DNA of 64,000 nt from Rhodococcus sp. PAMC28707. Lineage in GTDB: Bacteria > Actinomycetota > Actinomycetes > Mycobacteriales > Mycobacteriaceae. The notes under the pieces were generated by a model. The model was not told the origin of the DNA and ran no database searches. It saw nothing but the letters and a program-made list of their open reading frames with translations. The stretch spans positions 1,922,001 to 1,986,000 of the forward strand of contig NZ_CP039253.1 of the NCBI RefSeq assembly GCF_004795915.1. The letters run 5' to 3'. A program made the position numbers and the translations under genes. Positions 61,253 to 64,000 of this stretch are shown piece after piece; position 1 is the first letter of the stretch; each line of letters opens with the position of its first letter.

Positions 61253-63609
61253 TTCTGAATCCGTCCTTCACCGTCGACCCGTGGTGCATTCGCGCAACCT
61301 CGTTCGATCTCAACTTGTTGGCACAGACCGAGTCGGTGTTTGCATTGTCGAACGGGCACATCGGGTGGCGCGGAAACCTCGACGAAGGTGAACCGAGCGG
61401 TCTGCCGGGGTCCTATCTGAACGGGGTGTGGGAGCAACGCCGTCTGCCGTATGCGGAGGCCGGATACGGCTACCCGGAGTCCGGCCAGACGGTTATCAAC
61501 GTCACCGATGGAAAACTCATTCGGCTACTCATCGACGACGAACCCTTCGACATTCGCTACGGTGAATTGCACACTCACGAACAAGTGCTCGACTTGCGAG
61601 CCGGGGTACTGAGCCGCAGCGTCGACTGGACCTCGCCGGCCGGTCGCCGCATCCGGGTCACCTCGGTACGTCTGGTATCTCTGGTGCAACGGGCGGTAGC
61701 TGCGATCGCCTACGACGTGGAGGTCCTGGACGGTCCGGCCCGAGTCGTCGTGCAATCCGAACTCGTCGCCAACGAGCAGATGCCGCCGACCGACGACAAT
61801 GACCCACGGGCTTCCTCGCCCCTCGACTCACCGCTGCAATCGGAAGCACATTCTTCCCACGCAGCCTGGGCCGAACTGCTGCACTGCACGCGGGGCAGTC
61901 AGTTGCGGATCGGGTGCGCGATGGACCACGTAGTGACCGGCCCGGCAGTACAGCAGGACGTGGCGAGCTACCCGGATCTTGCCCGCGTGACAGTGACCGC
62001 GGACCTGAGCCCCGGACAACCGCTCCACCTGGTCAAGTTCGTCGGCTACGGCTGGTCGAGTACGCGTTCGTTGCCGGGGGTACGCGCTCAGGTCGCTGGG
62101 GCGCTCACCGCCGCCACCGCCACCGGGTGGGACGGCTTACTCGCCGAGCAACGCGACTACCTCGACGACTTCTGGGACCACGCCGATGTCGAGGTCGAGG
62201 GAGACGCCGAGATCCAACAGGCCGTGCGGTTCGCGATGTTTCATGTATTGCAAGCAGGCGCCCGCGCCGAGGGCAAAGCAATCCCGGCGAAAGGCCTCAC
62301 CGGTCCCGGGTACAACGGCCACACCTTCTGGGACACCGAAACATTCGTGCTTCCTATGCTCACCTACACTTCACCGGACGCCGCCGCACACGCGTTGCGT
62401 TGGCGCCACGCCACCTTGCCTGCCGCGCTGGATCGAGCTGCTCATCTGGGTCTGCGGGGCGCAGCGTTTCCGTGGCGCACCATCGCAGGTGAGGAATGCT
62501 CGAGCTATTGGCCGGCCGGCACGGCTGCGTTTCATATCGCTGCCGATATCGCCGACGCGGTCGTCCGTTATGTACGCGTCACCGGGGACACAGAATTCGA
62601 ACGGACCGTCGGCGTGGAATTGCTGGTGCAGACCGCCCGGCTGTGGCACAGCCTCGGTCATCACGACGACACGGGCAGGTTCCGCATCGACGGGGTCACC
62701 GGACCGGATGAATACAGTGCAATCGCCGACAACAACGTCTACACCAACCTGATGGCACAACAGAACCTGCAGGCCGCTGCCGACACCACCCACCGCTACC
62801 CCGAACGGGCCCGTGACCTCGACGTCGACGACGAGGAGACCGCGGCTTGGCGCGACGCCGCGCATGGCATGTACGTGCCCTACGACGACGAGCAGGGTGT
62901 GCACCCGCAAGCCGAGGGCTTCCTGGAACATCAGAGTTGGGACTTTGCTGCCACCGATGCCGGGAACTATCCACTGCTGCTTCACTTTCCATACTTCGAT
63001 CTCTACCGTCGCAAGGTCACGAAGCAAGCCGACCTGGTGCTTGCCATGTATCTGCGCGGTGACGCGTTCACAACCGAGCAGAAAGCACGCAACTTCGACT
63101 ACTACGAGGCAATCACTGTCCGGGACTCCTCGCTGTCGGCATGCATTCAGTCGGTCATCGCCGCCGAGGTCGGCCATCTCGGTCTCGCCCATGACTACCT
63201 CGGCGAGGCCGCGTTGATGGACCTGGACAACCTCGAACACAACACCCGTGACGGCCTCCACATTGCATCGTTGGCGGGGACCTGGATTGCGCTGGTCGGC
63301 GGGCTCGGCGGGATGCGCCACCACGACGACGGCGCCCTCGTATTCGGGCCTCGCCTGCCGGAGGGCATAACCCGGCTCGCATTCACCTTGTTTCTGCGCG
63401 GTCAACGACTGTATGTCGAAGTCACCCAGGGATCTGCTCGCTACTCCCTCACCGACGGGGCTCCGATGGACGTCGTCCACCACGGACACCCCGCCCAGGT
63501 CATCGCCGGACAACCTTTGCAGCTACCGATCCCTCATCCGACGCCGCGGCCGACGCCCACTCAACCGGCGGGGCGCGCGCCGGTGCACAGGCGACTCCGT
63601 CGTAGGTAA
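61249..63609 (+). CDS. GH65 family disaccharide phosphorylase (Rv3401-like)
   Basis: The 786-residue protein has the GH65 N-terminal beta-sandwich, the (alpha/alpha)6 barrel with Glu488 in TGPDEYSA as general acid, and a C-terminal beta domain. GH65 enzymes split trehalose, kojibiose or maltose with phosphate, giving beta-glucose 1-phosphate. The length and coupling to the mutase fit Rv3401. Start ATG overlaps the mutase stop. It may recycle trehalose as a carbon reserve. The exact disaccharide is not known. Confidence 0.9.
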   Translation: MILNPSFTVDPWCIRATSFDLNLLAQTESVFALSNGHIGWRGNLDEGEPSGLPGSYLNGVWEQRRLPYAEAGYGYPESGQTVINVTDGKLIRLLIDDEPFDIRYGELHTHEQVLDLRAGVLSRSVDWTSPAGRRIRVTSVRLVSLVQRAVAAIAYDVEVLDGPARVVVQSELVANEQMPPTDDNDPRASSPLDSPLQSEAHSSHAAWAELLHCTRGSQLRIGCAMDHVVTGPAVQQDVASYPDLARVTVTADLSPGQPLHLVKFVGYGWSSTRSLPGVRAQVAGALTAATATGWDGLLAEQRDYLDDFWDHADVEVEGDAEIQQAVRFAMFHVLQAGARAEGKAIPAKGLTGPGYNGHTFWDTETFVLPMLTYTSPDAAAHALRWRHATLPAALDRAAHLGLRGAAFPWRTIAGEECSSYWPAGTAAFHIAADIADAVVRYVRVTGDTEFERTVGVELLVQTARLWHSLGHHDDTGRFRIDGVTGPDEYSAIADNNVYTNLMAQQNLQAAADTTHRYPERARDLDVDDEETAAWRDAAHGMYVPYDDEQGVHPQAEGFLEHQSWDFAATDAGNYPLLLHFPYFDLYRRKVTKQADLVLAMYLRGDAFTTEQKARNFDYYEAITVRDSSLSACIQSVIAAEVGHLGLAHDYLGEAALMDLDNLEHNTRDGLHIASLAGTWIALVGGLGGMRHHDDGALVFGPRLPEGITRLAFTLFLRGQRLYVEVTQGSARYSLTDGAPMDVVHHGHPAQVIAGQPLQLPIPHPTPRPTPTQPAGRAPVHRRLRRR

Positions 63610-63641
63610 ATGGAAGTACTTTCCCCAGCGCATACTTCCGG

Positions 63642-63938
63642 TCACTTGCTGAGCTGACTACGAAAAGACTCGAGCTCGCGGTGACGCTCCGGTGTGCCGT
63701 GCCCTTGCAGGATCTCGGGATGGACACGAGCGATGAGGACGTCCTCGTAGTACGAGCGGTTGAAGATCCCGATCCTGCCGCGTTCAGGTAAACGACAGGT
63801 GGTCCGCCAGAGAAAGTCGTGTTGTCCTGCTTCTACCCGGAACCTATCCATGAGCAACGTCGTCGCACATGACCCAAAAGACGTCTCCTGGGTAGTATTT
63901 CCGTTCATCTGGGGAGCAGCGCCGCATCCACATTCCAC
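63642..63938 (-). pseudogene. PPK2 polyphosphate kinase fragment
   Basis: The frame contains [29 protein letters not shown], a signature of class II/III polyphosphate kinase 2 enzymes. It then ends at a stop 25 residues later, where whole enzymes continue for over 100 residues. The preceding residues do not match the P-loop region of PPK2, though the frame is open to the window end. It is a remnant or a frameshifted gene. Confidence 0.65.
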
Positions 63939-64000
63939 CGCCCGACGCAGCGCTCGCCGTGGTAGTCCTCGATCACTGAAATGGACGCGGTGATGCTGGC

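Overview
The window is high-GC, gene-dense actinobacterial DNA. The gene content points to a Rhodococcus or close Nocardiaceae relative. Evidence is a secreted ChoE-type cholesterol oxidase that I recall as very similar to rhodococcal ChoE, a mycoredoxin-like protein, a DosR/DosS pair whose key residues fall at mycobacterial numbering, an acyl-CoA dehydrogenase/aminoglycoside-phosphotransferase-like pair, and many GTG starts. The genus is an inference. I saw no rRNA, tRNA, CRISPR array, transposase or phage gene.

Layout, 0-32 kb (general accessory and housekeeping). The window opens with the 3' end of a SelO-type protein, an AhpD-like protein and a divergent MocR-type regulator. A fatty-acid type operon follows (acyl-CoA dehydrogenase, kinase-like protein and a truncated SDR) with an 18-bp palindromic operator. 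Next are a mycoredoxin, a lipoprotein, a NUDIX hydrolase, a Cys-rich mini-protein plus TauE transporter behind CsoR/CstR-like operators, and a lipase-like protein. The kdp block runs from an unnamed 35-aa membrane peptide through kdpF, A, B, C and D to E. It is followed by a SUOX-type molybdoenzyme, a MerR/HEAT-repeat pair with a frameshift and a hexanucleotide repeat, an NDH-2-like oxidoreductase, a small MerR protein, NhaA, a BCCT carrier, an MFS exporter with LysR, and an ArsR/SulP pair with matching palindromic operators.

Layout, 32-60 kb (probable hypoxia, NO and dormancy island). A DosS-like GAF kinase and DosR-like regulator sit beside five universal stress proteins, a second SulP transporter, a P3A-type proton ATPase, a flavodoxin, a zinc alcohol dehydrogenase, a SHOCT mini-protein and a GAF-ANTAR protein. 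DosR-box-like 14-mers lie upstream of several of these. Inside this stretch are a cholesterol oxidase, a diguanylate cyclase, a scar made of two broken genes, a GH1 glycosidase, and a tight operon of aconitase, SdhC, SdhA and SdhB followed by an Fe-S repair protein and a methyltransferase. This combination would let cells keep the TCA span running and repair Fe-S clusters under low oxygen or NO.

Layout, 60-64 kb. A beta-phosphoglucomutase-like HAD enzyme overlaps a GH65 disaccharide phosphorylase (equivalent to mycobacterial Rv3400-Rv3401). A fragment of a PPK2 polyphosphate kinase ends the window.
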